From positions 1 through 16,185 of the forward strand of contig JAGHBZ010000046.1 of the NCBI GenBank assembly GCA_021160705.1: DNA of 16,185 bases. The letters run 5' to 3'. Made by a program: the position numbers and the translations under genes. Source of the stretch: Candidatus Sumerlaeota bacterium (GTDB lineage: Bacteria; Sumerlaeota; Sumerlaeia; MWCT01; JAGHBZ01). The notes under the pieces were generated by a model. It saw nothing but the letters and a program-made list of their open reading frames with translations, was not told where the DNA came from and did not search any database. Below, piece by piece: positions 7,574 through 14,853 of the stretch (positions within the stretch are counted from its first letter, which is position 1; each line of letters opens with the position of its first letter).

Positions 7574-8578
7574 ATGGTGAGAAGAATGAGAACGCCTTCG
7601 GCAATAGCTGAAAGATTGGCACAGACTATTGGCAAGATGCCGCCACGCCTGGAGTATTTCATACCAACGGTGACTTTGGAGCTTGACGCAGAACTGGAGG
7701 CGCTCTTCTGGTTTGTTATCACCGGGATATGCTACCAGACACACCGGCTTAAAGGAAAAATCGGAAACAGGGAGCTTCACGGCTCGGATTATATGATTGG
7801 TTCCGCACTCCGGACATTGCAGGAGGCTCAGAACTTCTGGCAACCCGAACATCTATTGACCCTTAATCCCGATGAACTGCGCAGTATGTTTTCCGATGAC
7901 GGCATCTCTGCACACTCTACGCTTGACCGTGTGGAAGAACGTCTTGAACTAATTCGCGATATGATGCATCTGCTCAAAGAGAAATACAACAGCCGTGTAA
8001 TGAACATCTATAATTTTGCTGAAGGAAAAGTCGCAGGTAAGAGTGGAGTATTGAGCAGGCTCGCAGAGTTTAAGGCTTACAGCGACCCGACTCAAAAAAA
8101 GTCGAACCTCCTCGTCTTATATCTAAACAAACGAGGTATCTGGAGGGTAGCCGACCCGGAATCCATTCAGCCCCCTGTGGATTATCACGTTATGCGTGTG
8201 GCTCTACGGCTGGGACTTGTGAGTATTGATGACCCCTGCCTTAATGAAAAACTTCGGGCACGTAGACCAGTTTCTGCTGAAGAAGACGCCACCATTCGAC
8301 AGCACATCCAGTCTGCTCTGATGAACCTCGTAACGAAACACAGGGTTGACCTGTTTAATCTTGACAGCGCTCTGTGGATGGTAGGTAGAAATTGTTGCTT
8401 GAAGGACACGCCGGTCTGTCAATATGAGCAGTGTACACGTGCCGGGGTATGCACTTTAGTGGATGCTTTAAATTACACTTGCAAATTGCGGTGTCCTTTC
8501 GCAGACTACTGTTCTGGTGCTATGGACGACGAATTTCGTTCACTAACTGAGACGAATTTTTCTTCCATTTATTATTAA
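7574..8578 (+). CDS. DNA-glycosylase-like (HhH-GPD-type) Fe-S protein
   Basis: About 334 residues from ATG 7574, which has GGTGG 8 bases upstream; ATG 7586 and TTG 7550 are alternatives. The N-terminal two thirds is helical (FWFVITGICYQTHRLKG). PPVDYHVMRVALRLGLV (about 200-216) resembles the VDTHV segment of endonuclease III/MutY glycosylases, with D203 in the catalytic aspartate place. NLDSALWMVGRNC then leads to C275, C282, C287 and C293, spaced C-x6-C-x4-C-x5-C. The FCL [4Fe-4S] loop of Nth is C-x6-C-x2-C-x5-C. A second set, C303, C307 and C313, follows. I see no LPGVG helix-hairpin-helix sequence. The Qng1-like queuosine-salvage group has a related fold and is an alternative. It lies upstream of tdk, which fits nucleotide or base metabolism. 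The role is inferred. Confidence 0.7.
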   Translation: MVRRMRTPSAIAERLAQTIGKMPPRLEYFIPTVTLELDAELEALFWFVITGICYQTHRLKGKIGNRELHGSDYMIGSALRTLQEAQNFWQPEHLLTLNPDELRSMFSDDGISAHSTLDRVEERLELIRDMMHLLKEKYNSRVMNIYNFAEGKVAGKSGVLSRLAEFKAYSDPTQKKSNLLVLYLNKRGIWRVADPESIQPPVDYHVMRVALRLGLVSIDDPCLNEKLRARRPVSAEEDATIRQHIQSALMNLVTKHRVDLFNLDSALWMVGRNCCLKDTPVCQYEQCTRAGVCTLVDALNYTCKLRCPFADYCSGAMDDEFRSLTETNFSSIYY

Positions 8579-8632
8579 GCAATACAATGTTAGAGTATCA
8601 AGCCTTTGAGTGTTGAACGCCTCATATAAAAA

Positions 8633-8638
8633 AGGAGG
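8633..8638 (+). promoter_or_regulatory. Strong ribosome binding site of tdk
   Basis: A perfect AGGAGG lies 8 bases before the ATG at 8647. Two ATG codons in tandem follow (8647 and 8650), so the start is uncertain by one residue. The site is much stronger than those of the neighbouring genes. Confidence 0.85.
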
Positions 8639-8646
8639 AAGGGGTT

Positions 8647-9213
8647 ATGATGAATATTGTTCAGCCCGGTCATAGTGGCTGGATTGAGGTCATCTGTGGA
8701 CCGATGTTCAGCGGAAAGACCGAGGAGTTGATACGGCGTTTACGACGCGCAATGATTGCACGACAGAATGTCCTGGTCTTTAAACCACGAATTGATACCC
8801 GGTTTGACGAGACGAATATCATCTCTCATAGCAAGCTCTCGCTCCCCTCCATTCCCATAAACAGTGCTGAGGAAATCTTGGAGCACGTGGACGAGAACAC
8901 CCAGGTCGTCGGGATTGACGAAGTACAGTTTTTTGATAATGGGATTGTAGAAATCTGTCAGCAACTCGCTGATAAGGGAGTGCGAGTCATCTGTGCCGGG
9001 CTTGACCAGGACTATCGTGGTGTCCCGTTCGAGCCGGTCCCTCAGCTTCTTGCCATTGCTGAATACATCACCAAAACGCTGGCGATTTGTATGGTATGCG
9101 GTAACCCCGCCAGCCGGACTCAACGGCTCGTTAAGAGCAAAGAACGTATACTCGTGGGTGCAAGCAACCTCTATGAGGCTCGATGTAGAAAATGTCATAC
9201 GGTTGATGAGTGA
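8647..9213 (+). CDS. tdk: Thymidine kinase, type II
   Basis: This enzyme phosphorylates deoxythymidine with ATP to dTMP in the pyrimidine salvage pathway. The 188-residue protein matches bacterial type II kinases. The Walker A loop GPMFSGKT is at 18-25. IDEVQFF at 90-96 has E92 as the likely catalytic base. The C-terminal lasso domain carries the structural zinc site C148, C151 (CMVC), C180 and C183 (CRKC). GLDQDYRG (118-125) is the conserved segment before the lasso. All key residues are present. The gene has a strong AGGAGG, 68 bases after the preceding glycosylase-like gene, and lies nearly end to end with the YghO-like gene. Confidence 0.97.
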   Translation: MMNIVQPGHSGWIEVICGPMFSGKTEELIRRLRRAMIARQNVLVFKPRIDTRFDETNIISHSKLSLPSIPINSAEEILEHVDENTQVVGIDEVQFFDNGIVEICQQLADKGVRVICAGLDQDYRGVPFEPVPQLLAIAEYITKTLAICMVCGNPASRTQRLVKSKERILVGASNLYEARCRKCHTVDE

Positions 9214-9215
9214 TT

Positions 9216-10328
9216 ATGATTACTGTTAGAGAGGTCTCTACAAAACGAGATTTGCAACAGTTTATCCGTCTGCCCTGGATGATTTATAAGGGTGTAGAGC
9301 AGTGGGTCCCGCCGCTGCTCTCAGAAGAAAAAAAACTGTTTGACCCCGGGCGGTATCCGTTTTACAGACACGCCATAGTAAAATTATTTCTCGCAGAAAA
9401 AAACGGTAAGCCAGTCGGACGGATAGCTGGAATCGTAAACTTCCAACACAATAAATTTCATAATGACCGGGTAGGATTCTTCGGGTTCTTTGAGAGTATA
9501 GATGAGCAGGAGGTGGCGACAGCACTATTTGATAAAGTGGCAGAATTTCTTCGCTCTCAGGAGCGGGATACTATGCGAGGACCAATGAACTTTTCTACCA
9601 ACGAGACCTGCGGACTCCTGATAGAGGGTTATGAGTTGCCACCGTTTGTTATGATGCCCTATAACCCGCCATATTATAAAGAACTCATTGAACGCTATGG
9701 GTTTTCAAAGGCTAAAGACCTGTATGCGTATTACATCACCAGAGAGTCGGTCTCTCTGAGCATCTTTAAGCTTGCTGAAGAAATTAAGCGACGAACCGGA
9801 GTCACACTTCGTGCGTTTAACAGGCGACACTTTCAGCAAGAAGTTGAACGTATCCGGGAAATCTATAACTCTGCCTGGGAAAAAAATTGGGGATTTGTCC
9901 CGATGACTGACGACGAGTTCTATTTTATGGCAGAACAAATGAAACGTATTGCTGACCCGCGACTCTGTATCATAGCCGAACATAAGGGCACACCAGTAGG
10001 CTTTATGCTCAACCTGCCGAATATCAATCTCTTACTTAAAAAGATGAACGGACATCTACTGCCATTTGGTATCTTCATCTGGATTTTTGGACTGCGACGT
10101 ATCAAGCAAATTCGCACCATCACTTTTGGCATAATCAGGGAATTTCGACGACGTGGGGTGGATATTTTGTTTTATAGCCGACTATATGAGCTGAGTCAGG
10201 AGCTGGGACTTGAGACTGGTGAGATGTCCTGGATTCTGGAGGACAATTACCTGATGTGTCGTGGACTTGAGCGCGCAAACGCCAAACGCTATAAAACTTA
10301 CCGCATCTATGATTATCCACTGGTATAA
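9216..10328 (+). CDS. YghO-like GNAT-superfamily protein
   Basis: The 370-residue protein resembles the uncharacterised YghO group, which is built on acetyltransferase (GNAT) folds. Typical segments are TKRDLQQFIRLPWMIYKG near the start, WVPPLLSEEKKLFDP, the KPVGRIAGIVNFQHN strand (around residues 68-82), RGPMNFSTNE, and a C-terminal domain with IIAEHKGTPVGFML and EFRRRGVDILFYSRLYE, where R-R-G resembles the acyl-CoA pyrophosphate loop. Substrate and product are unknown; no reaction can be assigned. A GTG at 9210 would overlap the tdk stop and add two residues, but the ATG at 9216 gives MITVREVSTKRDL, the usual family start. The last codons coincide with the beginning of a transposase remnant in another frame, so the 3' end was probably a target of insertion or deletion. 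The ending RIYDYPL still looks native. Confidence 0.85.
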   Translation: MITVREVSTKRDLQQFIRLPWMIYKGVEQWVPPLLSEEKKLFDPGRYPFYRHAIVKLFLAEKNGKPVGRIAGIVNFQHNKFHNDRVGFFGFFESIDEQEVATALFDKVAEFLRSQERDTMRGPMNFSTNETCGLLIEGYELPPFVMMPYNPPYYKELIERYGFSKAKDLYAYYITRESVSLSIFKLAEEIKRRTGVTLRAFNRRHFQQEVERIREIYNSAWEKNWGFVPMTDDEFYFMAEQMKRIADPRLCIIAEHKGTPVGFMLNLPNINLLLKKMNGHLLPFGIFIWIFGLRRIKQIRTITFGIIREFRRRGVDILFYSRLYELSQELGLETGEMSWILEDNYLMCRGLERANAKRYKTYRIYDYPLV

Positions 10329-10536
10329 TTATAGACGACCTCATAGTGCCATAGGTTTTGTGACGCCAGCTGCGAAACACTCTGGACGTGCTGAGGAGAT
10401 TATCAAAGAACGACAACGAAAACTTGAACGTGCTCGTGCCTTGCGTAGTAGGAGAAACAAGCAAAATAAATCTAAAAAACAGCTTTTTTCTAATGAGAAA
10501 AACAACGATGATAAGAAGAAGAAATCGCAACTTTAA
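10309..10536 (+). pseudogene. C-terminal remnant of an rve-type IS transposase
   Basis: Reading from ATG 10309 gives HWYNYRRPHSAIGFVTPAAK followed by HSGRAEEIIKERQRKLERAR. This is the recognisable C-terminal end of IS3/IS481-type integrase-core transposases, including the (W)YN..RPH segment after the catalytic glutamate. The catalytic D-D-E core upstream is missing: the frame runs straight into the end of the YghO-like gene, which is read in a different frame. The tail is lysine/asparagine-rich and ends at TAA 10534-10536. It is a non-functional relic of an insertion sequence. Confidence 0.85.
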
Positions 10537-10641
10537 AATTCCCTTGATTTGCCTCACCTCCTCTGAAACATTTCATTTAGAGTAAACTTTTATCTTTGAT
10601 TTTTCCTTTTTAAGGGGTAAACTAAAATTAGATTGATTTAA

Positions 10642-10683
10642 AGGTAAGGTGCGAGGGTTCTGCCTATCATTTACACCTTACCT
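10642..10683. repeat. 10-bp perfect inverted repeat
   Basis: AGGTAAGGTG (10642-10651) and CACCTTACCT (10674-10683) are perfect inverted copies around a 22-base loop, in the 203-bp gap between the transposase remnant and the next gene. There is no T run after it, so it is a poor rho-independent terminator. It could be a relic of the insertion sequence end, a REP-like element, or a regulatory hairpin of the following gene. The gap otherwise shows no gene. Confidence 0.8.
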
Positions 10684-10739
10684 AATCAGGATGGAGTATA
10701 CCGATAAGTGAAGTGTCCGCACGAGAAGAGTAAAGAACA

Positions 10740-11777
10740 ATGAAGAAGAGTCTAAATTTTGGATGTGATAATATATTCTTTGTTCCAGAGGGCGAGCCAT
10801 TAAGAATCTATGACCTTTATAACTGGCGTGTTCTGGAGTTTGATACGTCAAAACTTAGTGTCTTTCTAAATCAAAACTATCTGCCCGCTATAAAGGAAAA
10901 AATCTACGAAGCACGTGAACGATTTTGCCGTAAGGAGAGTGGGGAAAATCGGAAGGCACTTCAGGAGAATATTGACAAATTTATATCCAGTATTCAGGTG
11001 AAGAAATTTCAAGGATTAGACTTACGCCGTGCACAGTCGGAGCTTGATGCCCTCTTTTATCCTCAATCCATAAGGGTCTGGCTAAGGATTTCTGATGAAC
11101 CACTGGAGTCTTTTTTTGAAGAGGATTATCCAGAACGTCCCTTTCAGCCTCAATCACCATCCAGTGCCCTATTGTTACCGGTCAATGGGTCAATTTATCT
11201 TGGCTGTGTTGAGGAGTTTGAGACTGCATTACCACTGGATGAGGAGAGTGGCGGATTTCCATTCGTCCTCCAGCTGGACAGCGAAAAGACAGTCCAGATT
11301 AGTCAGATTTCTGCGTTTGAGTTTTTGCCACTGATTGACGATTTTTGTGGTGCATTCGGCTCATCTGGACGTGGCAATTTGATAAATTATACTCACCACG
11401 CCACGGTCAGTCAGGAAAATTTAGCTGCGCTTCCTCTTTACAGGGTAGGTGATTGTTATTATAGTACATTATATTTTTCGTTATCGACCAAAGTTGAGTA
11501 TGATGTGATGATGCGAATAACAGAGAAGCAATTTGCGAATGCATTCAAGACAATTTGCCGGGCAGGGTTTCAGGTAGTTAAGGAATATGTTGACAATTAT
11601 ATATTCCGTCGTGGTGATGACGTAGTACATCTATATGGAGGGGCAGCAAGTAAAGAGTCACTCAGTGCCAGCAGATTTTTGCCGCCGTTTCTTCTGGTGG
11701 TGGCAAATGATACAGACTTCAGTCCTGAACAGCGGTCGAAATTATTAGCTTTATTTAGTGACTTATTTTCAAGGTAA
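10740..11777 (+). CDS. Unrecognised 345-residue protein upstream of prfB
   Basis: I do not recognise this family. The protein is soluble, with no signal peptide or membrane helix and few cysteines. It begins MKKSLNFGCDNIFFVPEGEP and continues with a charged helical region (about 35-90: AIKEKIYEARERF, ENIDKFISS), then YPQSIRVWLRIS, a proline-rich stretch near 130-140, and a strand-rich C-terminal half (FPFVLQLDSEKTVQISQ, VVHLYGG, PPFLLVVAN). Codon use looks like its neighbours and the frame is long and clean, so it is probably a real gene. The ribosome binding site is weak (AGAAGAG about 10 bases upstream). Its stop is 7 bases before the prfB ATG, so the two are probably co-transcribed, but no link to translation termination can be shown. 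Confidence 0.75.
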   Translation: MKKSLNFGCDNIFFVPEGEPLRIYDLYNWRVLEFDTSKLSVFLNQNYLPAIKEKIYEARERFCRKESGENRKALQENIDKFISSIQVKKFQGLDLRRAQSELDALFYPQSIRVWLRISDEPLESFFEEDYPERPFQPQSPSSALLLPVNGSIYLGCVEEFETALPLDEESGGFPFVLQLDSEKTVQISQISAFEFLPLIDDFCGAFGSSGRGNLINYTHHATVSQENLAALPLYRVGDCYYSTLYFSLSTKVEYDVMMRITEKQFANAFKTICRAGFQVVKEYVDNYIFRRGDDVVHLYGGAASKESLSASRFLPPFLLVVANDTDFSPEQRSKLLALFSDLFSR

Positions 11778-11784
11778 GTGAAAA

Positions 11785-12907
11785 ATGTTAATTACCAGAA
11801 CAGAAATAATCTCCCGTTATCAGGAGTTAAGGAGAAAAATCCTGCAAAACAGAGACTATCTTTGACATAGCAGGCAAAGAAAAGAAACTCCGGGAGCTGG
11901 AGGAACTCACACAGCAGCAGGGCTTCTGGCAAGACCAGCAGCAAGCACGCCTCATACTGAACCAGATTAAAGCATTGCGTGAAAATATTGAACCCTGGAA
12001 TGCGCTGCTAAAAGATGTTATTGAGCTCGGCGAGTTAATTGAGATTGTTGAGAGCGAAGAAGAAAAAGACACGCAGGCGGAACTCAAAGAAATTCTGGAT
12101 ATGCTCGCACAACTGGAGAGCCGAAACCAGGAGCTGGAGTCACGCTCTTTCCTTGACGAACCGGATGACCAGAAAAACTGTTACTTAGAAATCCATCCGG
12201 GTGCCGGCGGTACCGAGTCGTGCGATTGGGCAAATATGTTATTGCGGATGTATTTGCGCTGGGCAGAAAAACATAACTTTGAGACTCGCATTATTGACTT
12301 CCAGCCGGGTGACGAGGCAGGGTTAAAGAGCGCCACTATTTATGTTAAGGGTCCGTATGCATACGGTTTTCTCAAAGCAGAGACCGGAGTTCATCGTCTG
12401 GTAAGGATTTCTCCGTTTGACGCAAATCGGCGGAGGCATACTTCTTTTGCCTCGGTATTTGTGTCGCCAGAAATAGAGGATGATATTCAAATTGATATTA
12501 AAGAGGAAGACGTAAAGATAGATACATTTCGAGCCTCTGGACACGGTGGACAGCACGTTAATGTAACTGACTCAGCGGTTCGTATCACTCATCTGCCCAC
12601 TGGCATAGTGGTAAGTTGCCAGAATGAACGTTCTCAGCACCGAAATAAAATGACAGCATTTAAAGTCCTTCGTTCACGGCTCTATCAGTATTATCGGGAG
12701 AAACAGCGCGAGGAGCAGGAGTCAAAAATTGATAAAAAGGAGATTGGCTGGGGTAGTCAGATTCGTTCTTACGTTATGCATCCCTACAATCTCGTTAAAG
12801 ACCATCGCACTGGATTCGAGACAAGCAACGTCAAAGCCATTATGGACGGCGAAATAGATTCCTTTATCAATGCATATCTCCGCCAGATAAAGAAAGACTC
12901 ACACTAA
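11785..12907 (+). CDS. prfB: Peptide chain release factor 2, programmed +1 frameshift
   Basis: RF2 recognises UGA and UAA and triggers peptide release on the ribosome. ATG 11785 opens a 26-codon zero frame that ends at TGA 11863-11865 in the context TAT CTT TGA C. A +1 shift that skips the T at 11863 continues with GAC (LDIAGKEKKLRELEEL) to TAA at 12905-12907, giving 373 residues; E. coli RF2 has 365. The stop-codon recognition SPF is at about 209-211 (RISPFDANRRRHTSF) and the catalytic GGQ at about 254-256 (SGHGGQHVN), in the expected places. An internal ATG at 11975 would give a 310-residue product lacking the N-terminal helices and should not be taken as the start. The shift makes RF2 regulate its own synthesis: when RF2 is scarce, UGA is read slowly and the frame changes. 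Confidence 0.97.
11851..11866 (+). promoter_or_regulatory. prfB recoding site CTTTGAC
   Basis: The slippery CTT-TGA-C (11860-11866) is identical to the conserved bacterial prfB site, including the TAT before it. In E. coli it is preceded by AGGGGG, which pairs with 16S rRNA and pushes the shift. Here the same position reads AGAGAC, with only GAG able to pair. A better AGGAG lies at 11830-11834 but 25 bases away, too far to act in the usual way. Confidence 0.93.
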
Positions 12908-13028
12908 TCTCTGGAGTGAAGAATAAAAAATTATTGCAATACAATGGCTGTGTATACATACTAAAGATTAATTTACAATGTGCAATATTAAAGAGTTTCT
13001 TCTGGAATAATATTATAGAAAGAGCTGG

Positions 13029-13034
13029 AGGAGG
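13029..13034 (+). promoter_or_regulatory. Ribosome binding site deciding the corrinoid gene start
   Basis: AGGAGG, part of the longer GGAGGAGGT, lies 4 bases before ATG 13039. The open frame extends upstream to 12916 through AT-rich sequence that gives no family-like protein, so this site fixes the start at 13039. The AT-rich leader (12908-13026) has loose promoter-like hexamers, for example TTGCAA at 12934, but none with good spacing. Confidence 0.85.
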
Positions 13035-13038
13035 TAAA

Positions 13039-13710
13039 ATGGTAGAGCTTAGTCTTATTGCGGAGAACGTCATTTGCGGTCACGTGAATGCTAATTCTAA
13101 TTACCCACCAGAGAAAAAAGGACAACCCGGTGTTGAGGAGCTGGTAAAACAGGCATTGGACGACGGTATGTCTCCTCACGATGTCCTGAACAAAGGACTA
13201 ATCGCTGGTATGGACGTGGTGGGGAAAAAATTTAAGAGTGGTGAATATTTTGTCCCGGAAGTATTGATTTCTGCAAAGGCAATGAAATCCGGGATGGAAT
13301 TGCTACGTCCTTTGCTTGTTAAAAGTGGGGTTGAGCCAAAAGGTGTGGTCGTCCTGGGTACCGTGGAAGGTGATATGCACGATATTGGTAAGAACCTCGT
13401 TGGAATGATGCTTGAGGGTGCAGGGTTCCAGATAATTGACCTTGGCGTTAACGTGCCTGCACAAAAGTTCGTGGAAATCGCTCAACAACATCCTGACGCA
13501 GTTGTGGGAATGTCGGCTTTGCTTACCATCACTATGGAAAAAATGGGCAGCACCCTTGAAGCACTGAGGTCAGCCGGAGCTTCAAACAAAGTCATTGTTG
13601 GTGGTGCACCTGTGGATGAGACGTTCGCAGAACGGATTGGTGCGGATGGGTATAGCCCGGATGCCGCCTCCGCTGTCCCGTTAGTCAAACAACTTGTCGG
13701 CGTACAGTAA
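13039..13710 (+). CDS. Corrinoid (B12-binding) methyl carrier protein
   Basis: A 223-residue member of the MtaC/MtbC/MttC-like corrinoid proteins, which carry a methyl group on cobalt between a substrate-specific methyltransferase and an acceptor (tetrahydrofolate or a thiol). The helical cap is at about 31-93 (VEELVKQALDDGMSPHDVLN, VGKKFKSGEYFVPEVL). The B12 domain follows, with the cobalt-ligand motif D112-x-H114-x-x-G117 (GDMHDIGKN), SALLTITM (159-166) and GGAP (188-191). Compared with relatives, the N-terminus seems to hold an extra stretch of roughly 15 residues (HVNANSNYPPEKKGQPG). No methyltransferase or reactivation gene is in the window, so its substrate cannot be told. A strong AGGAGG precedes it, and a terminator follows its stop, suggesting its own transcription unit or the end of the prfB unit. 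Confidence 0.93.
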   Translation: MVELSLIAENVICGHVNANSNYPPEKKGQPGVEELVKQALDDGMSPHDVLNKGLIAGMDVVGKKFKSGEYFVPEVLISAKAMKSGMELLRPLLVKSGVEPKGVVVLGTVEGDMHDIGKNLVGMMLEGAGFQIIDLGVNVPAQKFVEIAQQHPDAVVGMSALLTITMEKMGSTLEALRSAGASNKVIVGGAPVDETFAERIGADGYSPDAASAVPLVKQLVGVQ

Positions 13711-13734
13711 CCAGAAACCTTCGTGGGCAATCCT

Positions 13735-13775
13735 TTCTGAGATAGAGTGAGCCTTATCTTCTCAGAAGTTTTTTT
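13735..13775 (+). terminator. Rho-independent terminator after the corrinoid gene
   Basis: TTCTGAGA (13735-13742) pairs with TCTCAGAA (13760-13767), followed by G and seven Ts (13769-13775). It begins 24 bases after the corrinoid stop. The T run is only on the plus-strand side. The hairpin overlaps the last codons and stop (13754) of the convergent DUF1611 gene, so one sequence serves both as terminator and coding DNA. Confidence 0.8.
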
Positions 13776-14809
13776 ATACGTGGGATTAATTTTGCACAAC
13801 CATCATCAAGCGGGTTACAGCACGGAACCTTAAACTGCTTCTCATAATTCTCTATCACCCTGTTCAGGTCGTCAGCGGAGAGTCCTTCTGAATTCACCGT
13901 TATTCCCAGTAGAGATTCTGGACGTATTAAGTCAATTATCTGCAGTTCAATCTCCGGTGGTGTGATACGGTAGCCGGGAAATCCATCATAATACATCCTG
14001 CCCGGTACGACTTGATATACCACACCATCAGGGCATCCAGCACTCAGCAGCTCATACCCGGACGGGTACGCTGGATGTGTCAGACTGCCCTGTCCTTCAA
14101 TAATGATGACATCAGGTGATTGTTCTTTATCCGCCTGCCAGATAATATGCTCCAGTTCCCCGGTCACAAAATCATTAATCAATGCATCAAGGATGATGCA
14201 GTACTCAACACCCTGAAACCAGGCGGTCTGTCCCGTGCCAATGAACACAGCCTTTATTCCTTCAGACTTTAATGCCTTCGTCAGTAATAGAGCAGTAGTT
14301 CGTTTTCCGCAGGCTGAATCAACTCCAAGAACTGCAATCCTGCGTGCTTTTACTTCTTCAATCTTACCGCTGAAAAAATGAAGCGACTCAAATGGTGGGG
14401 TACGACGAATATCACGAATCACCGCACCACTGGACGAGCATATATCAGCAAACTCTTTGTCGGTACTCAGCCACTGATGAAGCCCTGAATCCACATTAAT
14501 TCCCTGTCGCAATGCTTCAGCGATAATAGGACGAAATTCCCGGGGCAATACACCGCCATCAGTCGCAACGCCAATGACCAGATAATCCGGTCTCTGCGGA
14601 AGGCGAGCCAGAGCGTCATCCAGACTCCTAAAGATAAGAATCCCATTTTTTCTTCCATCAAGAAATTCCCCTGCATCAAGCCCGGCAAGCTGGCTATCAA
14701 TGACACCCACAATCTCATACCGACGGGTGAACCGCACAAGCCCGTGCGCGGTCTTTCCAGCAGGGCTCCCAAATGCACCCTCACACAGTATTAATGCCGT
14801 ACCGTCCAT
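13754..14809 (-). CDS. DUF1611 (DgcN-like) P-loop protein
   Basis: The 351-residue protein belongs to the DUF1611 family (COG3367). Its N-terminal half is a Rossmann-like domain (YEIVGVIDSQLAG, DYLVIGVATDGG) and its C-terminal half a P-loop domain: G162 to T171 (GVDSACGKRT) with K169, GTGQTAW (191-197), DFVTGELE and EGQGSL (238-243), all family hallmarks. Some members, DgcN, were described as D-glutamate N-acetyltransferases acting with the racemase-like DgcA, but no DgcA is present here, so substrate remains open. The ATG at 14809 has no clear ribosome binding site; the N-terminal LILCEGAFGSPAGKTAHGL matches the family and supports it. It lies 44 bp downstream of the cytochrome gene on the same strand and is probably co-transcribed with it. 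Confidence 0.9.
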   Translation of the reverse strand: MDGTALILCEGAFGSPAGKTAHGLVRFTRRYEIVGVIDSQLAGLDAGEFLDGRKNGILIFRSLDDALARLPQRPDYLVIGVATDGGVLPREFRPIIAEALRQGINVDSGLHQWLSTDKEFADICSSSGAVIRDIRRTPPFESLHFFSGKIEEVKARRIAVLGVDSACGKRTTALLLTKALKSEGIKAVFIGTGQTAWFQGVEYCIILDALINDFVTGELEHIIWQADKEQSPDVIIIEGQGSLTHPAYPSGYELLSAGCPDGVVYQVVPGRMYYDGFPGYRITPPEIELQIIDLIRPESLLGITVNSEGLSADDLNRVIENYEKQFKVPCCNPLDDGCAKLIPRIKKLLRR

Positions 14810-14853
14810 TTTATTTGTTACGATAAATAAGAAGTGTGGAGGAAAATTATTTT

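Noticed and set aside
11975..12907. prfB starting at ATG 11975 as a simple 310-residue gene.
   Set aside because: The frame upstream continues as clear RF2 sequence back to the CTTTGAC recoding site and ATG 11785.
12916..13038. In-frame upstream extension of the corrinoid gene.
   Set aside because: AT-rich sequence that gives no family-like residues; AGGAGG directly before ATG 13039 marks the real start.
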